In this document: in pieces, positions 7,684-15,553 of the stretch | Layout of the letters: every line of letters begins with the position of its first letter | Numbering within the stretch: the stretch's first letter is position 1 | Assembly (NCBI RefSeq): GCF_001373415.1 | Contig: NZ_CDSE01000030.1 | Coordinates: forward strand, 62,001 to 126,000 | Direction of reading: 5' to 3' | From: Paenibacillus dakarensis | GTDB lineage: Bacteria > Bacillota > Bacilli > Paenibacillales > Paenibacillaceae | Length of the DNA: 64,000 nt | Translations under genes and position numbers: made by a program | The notes under the pieces: model-generated | Told to the model about the DNA's origin: nothing | The model's database searches: none | The model's input: the letters and a program-made list of their open reading frames with translations, nothing else

Positions 7684-8316
7684 ATGGTAAAAGAAAACGT
7701 ATTAATTATTTACTTCAATATTGAGAGTGAAGGATATCAAGCATTTACTGAAATGCGTCAACATACTTTTTCTCAAAGCAACTCTATTATAATTGAGCAA
7801 GCATCCCTCATTAAGAGAGAAAACGGTACTATTATTGCGAAGGATTTCTATAATAATGAGAAAAACATGGGTGAGGACGTAGCAATTGGCTCAATTATCG
7901 GTGGTCTCATTGGTATTTTAGGTGGCCCGTTAGGTGTATTACTTGGCATGGGCGTGGGGGCTGCAATCGGTTCACTCCCATCTCTCGATGATACGGAAGA
8001 AAATTCTGGATTACTACAATCGGTTGTAAGCCGTTTGCAAGAGGATGACATCGCTATTTTAGCCGTTGTTCAAGAAGAAAATGAAGCACAGCTGGATAAC
8101 TATTTTGCTAAATTTGATACTACGATTATTCGCTATGATGCAAATGTTATTGAAGAAGAAGTCGAGTATGCAGATGAAGTGCAAAAAGAGCTTGCACGTC
8201 AAGCTCGCGTTCAAATGAAACAAAAGCGCTCAGAAGAACGTAAACGCAAAGTCGAAGAAAAAGGTGCTGAAATTCATGCTCGCTTTGAAGTATTAAAAGA
8301 AAAATTAAAATCATAG
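7684..8316 (+). CDS. Glycine-zipper protein with charged C-terminal tail (DUF1269-like)
   Basis: The 210-residue product has an alpha/beta N-terminal part (VLIIYFNIESEGYQAFTEM), a hydrophobic glycine zipper at about residues 63-100 (IGSIIGGLIGILGGPLGVLL, then GMGVGAAIGS), a second alpha/beta stretch, and a highly charged helix rich in Lys, Arg and Glu at about 160-210. This order resembles DUF1269 and related membrane-associated stress proteins of unknown function. Base composition and codon use are clearly more AT-rich than the flanking genes. Together with the flanking 20-bp inverted repeats this suggests recent transfer. Confidence 0.7.
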   Translation: MVKENVLIIYFNIESEGYQAFTEMRQHTFSQSNSIIIEQASLIKRENGTIIAKDFYNNEKNMGEDVAIGSIIGGLIGILGGPLGVLLGMGVGAAIGSLPSLDDTEENSGLLQSVVSRLQEDDIAILAVVQEENEAQLDNYFAKFDTTIIRYDANVIEEEVEYADEVQKELARQARVQMKQKRSEERKRKVEEKGAEIHARFEVLKEKLKS

Positions 8317-8396
8317 AAATACATTTCAAATGCTAATTAAGCATTGAAAATACGTTCCTTTCATACCTGAAAGTCACTGAAAAAGTCAGATTTTTA

Positions 8397-8416
8397 ATTA
8401 GGGCGTGTCTTCAAAC
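8397..8416. repeat. Right arm of the 20-bp inverted repeat
   Basis: ATTAGGGCGTGTCTTCAAAC mirrors 7635-7654 without mismatch, and the similarity continues weakly outward (GTG at the same offset). The two arms span 782 bp including a single gene. Confidence 0.75.
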
Positions 8417-8700
8417 TGTGGTATGAAAAATAAGGAAATCAGGATCATCTGAAACAGTTTTTTCATCCCGAGCAGCAATCGTAAACACCCCTCCAATTCC
8501 CGTTGTCGCCCCCTGCTCTGCCGCAAGTTTCCTCTTTTCTCCGTAATCCGGTCAGGCGTTGCATCCATAACCTGAATCGGGAGCCTTGCAGCATCTTGAA
8601 GCAGATATTGGGTATCGCCACCGCTGTATTCCGCTTCTTCTTCCTCGCGGCCGGCTTCATTCAGCGCTTCTCCCACTTTCGAGCTGTTGTCTATCGAAGA
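8401..8700 (-). pseudogene. Decayed insertion-sequence remnant
   Basis: This is part of the 495-base gap between the glycine-zipper gene and dps. Reverse-strand frames are open but disagree with each other. One ends LFFIPQFEDTP-stop inside the inverted repeat, as a transposase C-terminus would, and the others carry Arg/Lys-rich fragments. The GC-rich sequence differs sharply from the AT-rich gene next to it. No catalytic DDE motif survives, so the assignment rests on the inverted repeat and on the frame ending within it. Confidence 0.35.
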
Positions 8701-8756
8701 GAAAGGCTCGTTTTTTGCAATTGTCTACCGTTCGGGCACGGCTATATTTTTATCCC

Positions 8757-8797
8757 ATAAAAAAACCGCCCTATCCAAATCGATATGGGCGGTTGTC
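8757..8797 (-). terminator. Terminator of dps
   Basis: On the reverse strand AACCGCCCAT pairs with ATAGGGCGGTT and is followed by seven T residues. It lies 14 bases after the dps stop. Confidence 0.85.
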
Positions 8798-8810
8798 AAT
8801 AATAGAAATA

Positions 8811-9278
8811 TTATTTACCCAGATATGCACTCAGCATCCAGTTCAGCTTCTCAACTTCAGTTCTCATACCAATCAGCATGTCTGCAGTCGGATTATCACC
8901 CTGCTCATCAGCAGCTTCAATACCGGCTTTCATACCTTCAACAATCGTTTTGAAATCTGTAATCAGAGTTTCAACCATTTGCTCCGCACTGCTCTCGCCA
9001 GCAGCCTCTTGGATCGCTGCAAGCTTCAAGTACTCCGCCATGGTTGCCGCAGGCTTCCCACCGATAGCCAACAAGCGCTCCGCGATTTCATCTACATAAC
9101 CTGCAGCCATGTTGTACAGCTCCTCGAATTTCTCATGCAGGGTAAAGAAGTGAGGACCTTGTACAAACCAGTGATTATGATGAAGCTTTACACCAAGCAA
9201 GCTCCAGTTAGCCAATTGTTCATTTAATACGGCGTGCAGTTTATTTGTTGTTTGAGTTTCTCTTGTTACATTACTCAT
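8811..9278 (-). CDS. dps: Dps-family DNA-protecting ferritin-like protein
   Basis: Dps dodecamers oxidise and store iron with peroxide and shield DNA. The 155-residue protein has the family length and the ferroxidase elements NWSLLGVKLHHNHWFVQGP (His at the inter-subunit site) and FFTLHEKFEELYNMAAGYVDEIAER (Glu and Asp ligands), plus the C-terminal helix ending LNWMLSAYL. The start follows a GGGGGG ribosome site. A PerR-like operator lies 31-45 bases upstream, so peroxide or manganese/iron control through PerR is inferred. Confidence 0.93.
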   Translation of the reverse strand: MSNVTRETQTTNKLHAVLNEQLANWSLLGVKLHHNHWFVQGPHFFTLHEKFEELYNMAAGYVDEIAERLLAIGGKPAATMAEYLKLAAIQEAAGESSAEQMVETLITDFKTIVEGMKAGIEAADEQGDNPTADMLIGMRTEVEKLNWMLSAYLGK

Positions 9279-9308
9279 GATTGATATCCCCCCGTTTAAT
9301 TATTAGAT

Positions 9309-9323
9309 TTAGACTTATTCTAA
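9309..9323. promoter_or_regulatory. PerR-like operator upstream of dps
   Basis: TTAGACTTATTCTAA is a 7-1-7 near-palindrome inside the perfect inverted repeat GATTTAGA-CTTAT-TCTAAATC (9306-9326). It closely follows the PerR/Fur-box pattern TTAnAATnATTnTAA. PerR control of dps-type genes is well known in Bacilli. Confidence 0.65.
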
Positions 9324-9439
9324 ATCTTTGTTTTAAGTATATCATACCTGTTCCATGTTGGCAAAATAATTCAACACTTTGTTATCCTCATCTTATGGAC
9401 AATACTTTAGGATAAGCAATGAAGTACATCATCATTCAC

Positions 9440-10915
9440 CTATTTTGGGGTACCACTGTTTGATTTTATTCCTATTCCAAGAATCGATTTCATTTGACTT
9501 CGCTTGGTTTTTGGACTCATCACATACAAGGTGTCACCCTGCTCAATAACAGTATTTCCTTTTGGCGTAATAATCTTATCACCGCGAATGATTGCAGTGA
9601 ACAAAATATCATCCGGCAAGTTCAGGTTCTGAATTTCTTGGCCGATGACAGGCATATTGGGGAGAACCCGAACATGGTTAATTTCCGAATTGGTTTTTCC
9701 CAGAGCAATCAACTCCTGCAAGGAAGGGCCCTCTGCTTGATCTTTCTCACACAGCTTCAATTTCACCGCCAGCGGGGAAATCGTGGTCCCTTGAATAATA
9801 GCTGATGTAAATACGACAAAAAATACAACGTTAAAATACATCTGCCCACCCTCAATGCCTGCAATCAGAGGATATGTAGCTAATACAATAGGCACCGCCC
9901 CGCGAAGACCTGCCCAAGCAATTAATATCTTTTCCCGGAATGCAAACTTCGTGAACAGCAAGCTAAGAAAAACACCAATTGGACGAGCTACAAATATAAG
10001 GAATAAGGATAATAACAACCCTTGCCAAGAAATTCCCGAAAGCTGGCTTGGAAATACAAGTAAACCCAACAGAATAAACATCGCAATTTGCATCATCCAG
10101 GCGAATCCCTGGTTAAAAGCCAGAATGGTACGTCTGTATGTCAGGTCTGAATTCCCCAGAACCAATGCGATTACATAAACAGCCAATAATCCACTGGAAT
10201 GTAAAAGCGCTGCAACTCCGTAGGTCATTATTGCAAACCCTAGTGCCATTACAGGATAAAGTCCCGAAGAATCAAAATTTATACGATTAATTACATATAC
10301 GGCCAAATAACCTATTAAAATACCTACAATGAGTCCCAGTCCCATTTGCATGAAAAAGGAAAGAATCATTCCGAATATACTTGTATCGGGGGTCTGAATC
10401 CATTCAATCAGCGAAACGGTAAGAAAAACAGCCATAGGATCATTGCTTCCCGATTCCGCTTCGAGCGTCGACGTTAATTTTTGTTTAATGTTATGTCCTC
10501 GCAGGACAGAGAATACAGCAGCTGCATCGGTTGATCCCACAATAGCGCCGATCAGCAGCCCCCTTTCTAACGGTATATCCAATATGTAACTCGCACCTAT
10601 GCCAACCACGACCGTAGTTATTAGGACACCCAGGGTTGCTAGAGACAAAGCCGGTCCTAGAACTGGCTTTATCTCCTTAAAATCGGTTTGCATCCCTCCC
10701 TGGAATAGAATAACAATAAGAGCAAAAATCCCGACAAGCTGAGTAATTTCTGCGTCATCATAATAAATATAACGACTTAGAAGCATCCCGAGGGCAATAA
10801 ACAGCACAAGGGCCGGCATCCCGAAACGGTTTGAAAATTTGGTAGTCAATACACCAGTTAATAAGAGTAATGCAGCCATCAAAATGACTGAATCCACAAA
10901 ACTTAGCAAGTTCAT
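9440..10915 (-). CDS. NhaP-type potassium (or sodium)/proton antiporter with RCK_C domain
   Basis: This is a CPA1-family cation/proton antiporter with about 12 membrane helices. Motifs include MPALVLFIALGMLLSRY, GSTDAAAVFSVL (the ion-binding Asp pair of helix 5), and AWAGLRGAVPIVLATYPL, typical of NhaP2/CvrA proteins. Residues from about 400 form a TrkA-C/RCK_C domain (VIGQEIQNLNLPDDILFTAI ... VIEQGDTLYVMSP) that usually gates the transporter. The open frame extends upstream to 10966, but GGAGGG lies just before the ATG at 10915. A TTG at 10909 has better ribosome-site spacing. The gene is monocistronic. Confidence 0.85.
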   Translation of the reverse strand: MNLLSFVDSVILMAALLLLTGVLTTKFSNRFGMPALVLFIALGMLLSRYIYYDDAEITQLVGIFALIVILFQGGMQTDFKEIKPVLGPALSLATLGVLITTVVVGIGASYILDIPLERGLLIGAIVGSTDAAAVFSVLRGHNIKQKLTSTLEAESGSNDPMAVFLTVSLIEWIQTPDTSIFGMILSFFMQMGLGLIVGILIGYLAVYVINRINFDSSGLYPVMALGFAIMTYGVAALLHSSGLLAVYVIALVLGNSDLTYRRTILAFNQGFAWMMQIAMFILLGLLVFPSQLSGISWQGLLLSLFLIFVARPIGVFLSLLFTKFAFREKILIAWAGLRGAVPIVLATYPLIAGIEGGQMYFNVVFFVVFTSAIIQGTTISPLAVKLKLCEKDQAEGPSLQELIALGKTNSEINHVRVLPNMPVIGQEIQNLNLPDDILFTAIIRGDKIITPKGNTVIEQGDTLYVMSPKTKRSQMKSILGIGIKSNSGTPK

Positions 10916-11081
10916 CCCTCCGACTTGAAGACTTGCTATATTATTACCCCAAAAATACATAGGCAAGTCAATGCGTTAAAACAGGGCTTTCATCCCGTAT
11001 AAGGAAAACGCTTACTGGTTTTGTAGAAAAACAAACCTTATACTGAGAATATTAAATACCTTTAGGAGGCATTAAGACAAA

Positions 11082-12224
11082 ATGAATATCAAATTAATGG
11101 AACCTCATGCCTTAAAGCAAGCTGTGGACTTATCAGATCAGGTCTTTCTTAATTCAGAACAGCCGTCTATGGGAAGCTCGTTTCCCTTAATATTTGACCC
11201 TGGATTCAGTCACTCCTATGGGGCTTTTGATGAACATGGAAACGTGACTGCATTTATGGGTCTAGTCCCCTTCACCATCCGTACAGAAGCAGCTCAACTA
11301 AAGGTATTTTCGATTGGTTCTGTCTGTACGGATCCAGACCAACGCGGAAAAGGGTTAGCTGGAGAACTCTTGGAGGCTTGTAAAGCTCATGCCGAACGTT
11401 CCGGCGCATCGTTGATCTTCGTCTCAGGCGATCGTTCCTTATATACACGTGCAGGCTGCCGTCACTTTGGCCGAGTAATGGAACATCGCCTTATGCCTGA
11501 AGGGGCACAGGAACTTAAAAACAAGCTACAGGCAGAATATCAGATCCGTGAAATGAAGTCTGAAGATATCTTTGCCATGCATGAATTGCTGACAAAACGT
11601 AATACCGCCTATATGAGCTCGGTATCAGAACTCGGCAGGCTGCTTGATGCAAGTGCTTATGCGAATGTGCTGCAGCTTGATCAAAAGGTTTTGATTGCCG
11701 AGCAGAATGGAGGCATTGCAGCTTTTGCGGTTATCGGCGTCCCTGGAAATCGAATGACAACATCAGCACCGGCGACACTCATTGAATGGGCCGGCGAGGC
11801 AGAGGCGGCTGCCAGTATTCTAAGTGAAGCTATTCCACTCTATGGCCTAACGGAACTTCTGATCTCGCTTGCCTGGCAGGATCAGGAGTTATCGGATTAT
11901 TTAGAATCTGCCGGCGCCGCCAAGAATCATATACAGAACTCAGGAACGATCTTCCTTGTGAACGGACAAGAGCTGCTGCGCCAGCTTGCTCCCCTTATCC
12001 CCGAAGAAGCAGCCGGTATGCTGCAAGCTGAAGGCGATCACGGTCCTTATCTTTATAAACAAGGAAGCAATACCATCGAGCTGGATGATGAAGGCTTGAT
12101 ATCATTGCTGTTTGATCCGGAATCTCCACACCGGGTAACAGCAGCAGGATCGGAGATGGGAGGGCAGGACTTTATGCTGCGTCCTATTCCCCTACCGTAT
12201 ACAGCAGGTCTGCAGTACATTTAA
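11082..12224 (+). CDS. GNAT-family N-acetyltransferase
   Basis: The protein has 380 residues. The first half is a GNAT domain with the acetyl-CoA motif SVCTDPDQRGKGLAGELLEA (about residues 83-102) and a following SLYTRAGCRHFGR strand-helix. The second half (about 140-380) holds another alpha/beta unit without a clear acetyl-CoA loop, so the overall form is a two-domain GNAT as in some aminoglycoside- or peptide-acetylating enzymes. The substrate cannot be inferred. AGGAGG stands 12 bases before the ATG. A strong terminator follows. Confidence 0.8.
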   Translation: MNIKLMEPHALKQAVDLSDQVFLNSEQPSMGSSFPLIFDPGFSHSYGAFDEHGNVTAFMGLVPFTIRTEAAQLKVFSIGSVCTDPDQRGKGLAGELLEACKAHAERSGASLIFVSGDRSLYTRAGCRHFGRVMEHRLMPEGAQELKNKLQAEYQIREMKSEDIFAMHELLTKRNTAYMSSVSELGRLLDASAYANVLQLDQKVLIAEQNGGIAAFAVIGVPGNRMTTSAPATLIEWAGEAEAAASILSEAIPLYGLTELLISLAWQDQELSDYLESAGAAKNHIQNSGTIFLVNGQELLRQLAPLIPEEAAGMLQAEGDHGPYLYKQGSNTIELDDEGLISLLFDPESPHRVTAAGSEMGGQDFMLRPIPLPYTAGLQYI

Positions 12225-12240
12225 TTATTAACCCTTTAAA

Positions 12241-12286
12241 ACAATGAGAAAGCCCCAAGCTCATAGCTTGGGGCTTTCTCATTGTG
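12241..12286. terminator. Strong bidirectional terminator
   Basis: A perfect stem of about 21 bp (ACAATGAGAAAGCCCCAAGCT with its complement) and a four-base loop closes the GNAT gene. Confidence 0.88.
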
Positions 12287-12378
12287 AGGAATATGCACCT
12301 ATTCTTGAAAGGCAAGTATCCCTGTATTGGGATATTGCATAAGATAACTTAGCCTATTACAAAGAAAGGGGAATCGGT

Positions 12379-12636
12379 ATGATCCATGTCAATAAAGAAC
12401 CCCGAAGCTACCGTAATATTGGCGGTTACCTCTATCCTTATTACGGTTACTATCCTTATTATCCTTATCCTTATCCTTATCCACCTTACTCTTACCCGTA
12501 TTATCCATACTACGGACATTACCCGCATTATGGAGGACACTTTGGCGGACACTGGGGAGGCTGGGGCCATCGAAGACCGGTAGGATACAGCAGGCATGAC
12601 CGTCCGATCCAAAAAGGCGGTCCTGGACAGAAATAA
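12379..12636 (+). CDS. Tyr/Pro/Gly-rich small protein
   Basis: The 85-residue product has a central run of Tyr-Pro repeats (LYPYYGYYPYYPYPYPYPPY, about residues 18-37) followed by Gly/His-rich GHYPHYGGHFGGHWGGWGH and a basic tail. There is no signal peptide. The DNA is correspondingly repetitive (tat-cct units). Such composition is typical of self-associating surface or spore-coat proteins, but no family is recognised. AAAGGGG lies seven bases before the ATG, and its own terminator follows, so it appears to be a real monocistronic gene. Confidence 0.7.
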   Translation: MIHVNKEPRSYRNIGGYLYPYYGYYPYYPYPYPYPPYSYPYYPYYGHYPHYGGHFGGHWGGWGHRRPVGYSRHDRPIQKGGPGQK

Positions 12637-12661
12637 AGCCCTTGATTTTCTCTTGAGAAAC

Positions 12662-12716
12662 AGAAATGGCGGTGCAGGGAGCACTTCATTCATCCCTGGC
12701 ACCGCCATTTCGTTGT
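12662..12716. terminator. Terminator between convergent genes
   Basis: AGAAATGGCGGTGCAGGGA pairs with TCCCTGGCACCGCCATTTC with a one-base bulge. It separates the Tyr-rich gene from the convergent stress-protein gene. Confidence 0.8.
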
Positions 12717-12739
12717 TTCTATTTGCTAAATACTTATCT

Positions 12740-13975
12740 TTAGAATTTTTTCGTATTCAATGAACTATTGTTTTGGTTCATGGAGAGATCTGTTCCATCT
12801 ACAGCGGTTGAATCCTCATCCACTTCATTTAATCCACGAACAGAGAGGTTGCCGCTTTTATCTACATGAGCCTGTTCTTTTTTCACAGTATCCTGAACGT
12901 GCTCTGTATCTTGAACTTCTTCTTTACGGACCTCAACTTCACCCGTAACTACCGGGCGCTTGTTCACCTCAACCCGTTCCTCACTTACCGGAATACGAAT
13001 GGTTTCGTCTTCACCGATTGTACCGTTTGCCGTCGATCCGTCTGATACCGCCCGTCGCTCCACAACAACCTCTTCGTGGGTTACTGGCACTTCAATCGTT
13101 TTTTGCTCCTCAATAACTTCCTTGTGGAGTGTTACTTCTCCGCTTTGCACCCGCTCCTTGTTAATATCAAGCTTTTCTTCACGAAGCGGCATCGTGCGAT
13201 GGGTTGTATCTTCAATGTCATTTTCCATAGTTAATCTGTCCGAAAGATCTGTATCGAGATCTGTATCGGTTTGCCGATTCGTATAATGCTCCGGAATATC
13301 TCCGGTGCCAGTGCCTGCTGCACCACCTGTACCTGCATTATTCATACCTGCATTACCCATGCCTGCGCCATATCCTTGATAGAGGTTCGGATCCTGCACA
13401 GTTTCTTCTGCAGCGGCTGCAGATTCAGTACGGGAATCTAAATTCAATCCGGTATTCCCCGTATAGCTGCCGCCTTGATTATAGTGGTGTTCATTCAACG
13501 TATTGTTACGACGGAATGTATCATACACCTTATTTGTCCGATCCTCATCTGTTTCAACGAGCACCAGAATACGTCCTTCTTCCACATACTCATCATATTC
13601 CTTAGCTTCATCCTCCGGAATACCAAGTCCGATCAGGCCGCCAACCAAGCCGCCAGCTCCCGCTCCAACGGCTGCACCTGTCAGTGTAGCCGCAATAGGA
13701 CCTGCTGCTACGATCGGCCCAATACCAGGAATAGCCAAAGCGCCTAGTCCTGCCAAAAGTCCAGTTACTCCACCAAGAATCCCGCCTGTTGCAGCTCCCG
13801 ATGCCAAGCCTTCAGGGGCTTTGGTTCCTGTCTCTTCATTAATTGTAGTCACATCATCACGGTCTTTTGCAATAACCGAAATTTCCTCTGTTCCGAATCC
13901 TTGCTGCTTCAAATCCTCGATAGCTTGAGTAGCTTCCTGTTCTGTACTAAATGCACCAACTATTCTCTGAGTCAT
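12740..13975 (-). CDS. General stress protein: YflT-like domain, glycine zipper, YsnF/AvaK (DUF2382) domain
   Basis: The protein has 411 residues in three parts. Residues 1-40 (RIVGAFSTEQEATQAIEDL then EEISVIAKD) match the YflT/GSP17M heat-stress domain. Residues about 58-120 form an Ala/Gly-rich glycine zipper (GGILGGVTGLLAGLGAL ... GGLVGGLIGLG). Residues about 270-375 are a DUF2382 (YsnF/AvaK) beta-repeat domain with LDINKERVQSGEVTLHKEV, IPVSEERVEVNKRPVVTGEV and similar strands. A Gly/Asn-rich linker joins the last two. Such proteins accumulate under general stress. The ribosome site is AGGAGG. Confidence 0.85.
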   Translation of the reverse strand: MTQRIVGAFSTEQEATQAIEDLKQQGFGTEEISVIAKDRDDVTTINEETGTKAPEGLASGAATGGILGGVTGLLAGLGALAIPGIGPIVAAGPIAATLTGAAVGAGAGGLVGGLIGLGIPEDEAKEYDEYVEEGRILVLVETDEDRTNKVYDTFRRNNTLNEHHYNQGGSYTGNTGLNLDSRTESAAAAEETVQDPNLYQGYGAGMGNAGMNNAGTGGAAGTGTGDIPEHYTNRQTDTDLDTDLSDRLTMENDIEDTTHRTMPLREEKLDINKERVQSGEVTLHKEVIEEQKTIEVPVTHEEVVVERRAVSDGSTANGTIGEDETIRIPVSEERVEVNKRPVVTGEVEVRKEEVQDTEHVQDTVKKEQAHVDKSGNLSVRGLNEVDEDSTAVDGTDLSMNQNNSSLNTKKF

Positions 13976-14032
13976 ATAAATTACCTCCTAGAGTTAATGT
14001 TTGCCTCGTCTGTTGTATCCTTGCTCATCTCT

Positions 14033-14059
14033 ACATTAAACTTATGCCGGATTTGTCAA
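14033..14059 (-). promoter_or_regulatory. Possible promoter of the stress-protein gene
   Basis: On the reverse strand TTGACA (14059-14054) stands 15 bases upstream of TAATGT (14038-14033). The -35 is perfect, but the -10 and spacing are not ideal. It lies about 60-85 bases before the start codon. Confidence 0.35.
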
Positions 14060-14251
14060 ACACGAATAAGCAGATTTCAAATTATTTGTCAATATATTTT
14101 TTCACAAAACATCAGTCCGTCAACATATCTACTATTTTAATTGTAAATATTTAACTCCCCCTGAATACGTGATACGATAAGACAGCAAGTTAGGAATTTC
14201 GAGTTACCGGTATTAGAAGAACTGTAAACTATCTAAAAGGCTGGTGCTGCC

Positions 14252-15205
14252 ATGGAATGGTTCAAACCGTATGAACATGAATTATTAGAGGTTTTTGCGG
14301 AGTGCCGCATCAGAATTGACGGTTTCCTTCCCCCGTTAAACGATATTGGACTACAATACATGAGGAAGTTCGATGTGTTTCAGCAAGGCAGCGCCAAGAA
14401 CTATATTTGCTACCTTCTTCCCTTCTGGATGAAAGACCAGACATCACTCTCCCCGGATGTGTACCGCAGTCTTTCCGCCGCCAATATCTTCGGGATGCTC
14501 TATTTCTTCATCCAAGACGACATTATGGACACCCATCCCAAGGACTCTATTCCGGGTATGTGGAAGCATCAGCTCGTACTGGCAAATCTCCTGTATACCG
14601 AATTCATTCATATCTACCTTGATTTTTTTCCGTCTCATCATCCTTTCTGGAGCTATTTCAGAAGCTATATACAGGATTGGTCCGAGGGTGTCATTCACGA
14701 AAGCCAGCATAATTATTTCCACCACAATCCAATACATATTTCAAAAAAAGCAGCCCCCGTTAAACTGGGAAGCACTGCAGTTCTGCTGTTGGCCGACCGG
14801 CATGATCTCGTCGAGGAAGCAGCCGACCTCCTAAATAACGTCCTTCTCACTCTGCAAATGATGGACGATTGGGCTGACTATGAACAGGATCTGGCTGACG
14901 GGAGTTATAATTGCCTGCTGTCTCTCATCCAGTCAGTGAACAACCTCCCCCACAACTACAGGCTTAACACTGAAGAAGTTCAACGTGCAATCTACCTCTA
15001 TGAAGTTCTCGATTCATATGCTGATATTGCTTCTGCAACCCATTCAAGAATACTGAACTCCAGTCTCAATGCTCCCCATGTCATATCCTTTCATAAAGCA
15101 TTGCTGGATGAGCTTTTAATAGAAGCTGAACATATTAAAAATGGCCGAAAAATGCTTGAGCGTGGCGGACTAAACTATTACTTGTCTATTTTGAGTAAAA
15201 TATAA
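14252..15205 (+). CDS. Class I isoprenoid-synthase-like enzyme (ComQ-like role possible)
   Basis: The 317-residue, mostly helical protein carries two Asp-rich motifs of the trans-prenyl-diphosphate fold. The first is FFIQDDIMD with Asp89, Asp90 and Asp93. The second is QMMDDWADYEQD with Asp205, Asp206, Asp209 and Asp213. ISKKAAPVKLGS (about 163-174) matches the region of the conserved Lys between them. Both diphosphate-Mg sites therefore look intact. Overall sequence is far from farnesyl or geranylgeranyl synthases. The next gene, 68 bases downstream, encodes a small leader-type peptide ending in Trp. That is the arrangement of ComQ, which prenylates a Trp of ComX. Alternatives are a terpene cyclase or a short-chain prenyl synthase. 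Confidence 0.65.
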   Translation: MEWFKPYEHELLEVFAECRIRIDGFLPPLNDIGLQYMRKFDVFQQGSAKNYICYLLPFWMKDQTSLSPDVYRSLSAANIFGMLYFFIQDDIMDTHPKDSIPGMWKHQLVLANLLYTEFIHIYLDFFPSHHPFWSYFRSYIQDWSEGVIHESQHNYFHHNPIHISKKAAPVKLGSTAVLLLADRHDLVEEAADLLNNVLLTLQMMDDWADYEQDLADGSYNCLLSLIQSVNNLPHNYRLNTEEVQRAIYLYEVLDSYADIASATHSRILNSSLNAPHVISFHKALLDELLIEAEHIKNGRKMLERGGLNYYLSILSKI

Positions 15206-15273
15206 TAGATTTTAAATATATTACATGTTATTCTTTTGGAGTAAATAATAACCATTTTTGAAAGGGTGATTCT

Positions 15274-15513
15274 ATGACGACAGAAGCCATCTTTCAAACA
15301 CAATTGATTCAGAAAGCATGGGAGGATCCAGCTTTTAAAGCTAAATTGCTGAGAGATCCCAAATCCGCCATTAAAGAGGTCTTTGGCGTATGGATTCCTG
15401 ATCACATCCAAGTGAAAACGGTTGAGGAGCAGTCGAACGAGCTGTATCTGGTAATCCCTCCGAATCCATCAGGAGTAATCAAGTCCGAAGCTAAGGAAAA
15501 AGCCGTTTGGTAA
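15274..15513 (+). CDS. NHLP (nitrile hydratase leader-like) peptide precursor ending in Trp
   Basis: The 79-residue protein reads LIQKAWEDPAFKAKLLRDPK (residues 11-30), then an amphipathic helix, FGVWIPDHIQVKTVEE and ELYLVIPP (to about 63). This is the nitrile-hydratase-alpha-like leader fold of NHLP ribosomal natural-product precursors. The last 16 residues are short, charged and end in Val-Trp at position 79. There is no Gly-Gly cleavage site and no Cys. The ribosome site is GAAAGGGTG. It probably shares a transcript with the isoprenoid-synthase-like gene. The single C-terminal Trp invites comparison with ComX. It could instead be an enzyme partner subunit. Confidence 0.7.
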   Translation: MTTEAIFQTQLIQKAWEDPAFKAKLLRDPKSAIKEVFGVWIPDHIQVKTVEEQSNELYLVIPPNPSGVIKSEAKEKAVW

Positions 15514-15553
15514 TACATACATAACTATCCTGCCTCTTAATCGTAAGAAAAAT

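Noticed and set aside
8503..9227. Overlapping forward-strand frames across the insertion-sequence remnant and dps
   Set aside because: They run antisense through dps and the decayed element, lack ribosome sites, and encode Ser/Phe/Cys-rich sequence typical of shadow frames.
12386..12583. A second forward frame overlapping the Tyr-rich gene, and a reverse frame of 119 residues
   Set aside because: Both are by-products of the repetitive tat-cct DNA. Only the 12379 frame has a good ribosome site.
12379..12636. Tyr-Pro DNA repeats as a CRISPR-like or satellite array
   Set aside because: The repeats are short, irregular codon-level repeats within one coding frame, with no spacers.
13503..13928. 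Ser/Pro/Ala-rich forward frame antisense to the YflT/YsnF stress gene
   Set aside because: It mirrors the Gly/Ala zipper codons of the real gene on the reverse strand.
14033..14059. SigB-type promoter for the stress gene
   Set aside because: The expected GTTT and GGGTAT elements are not present at proper spacing; a weak SigA-like pair is the better reading.
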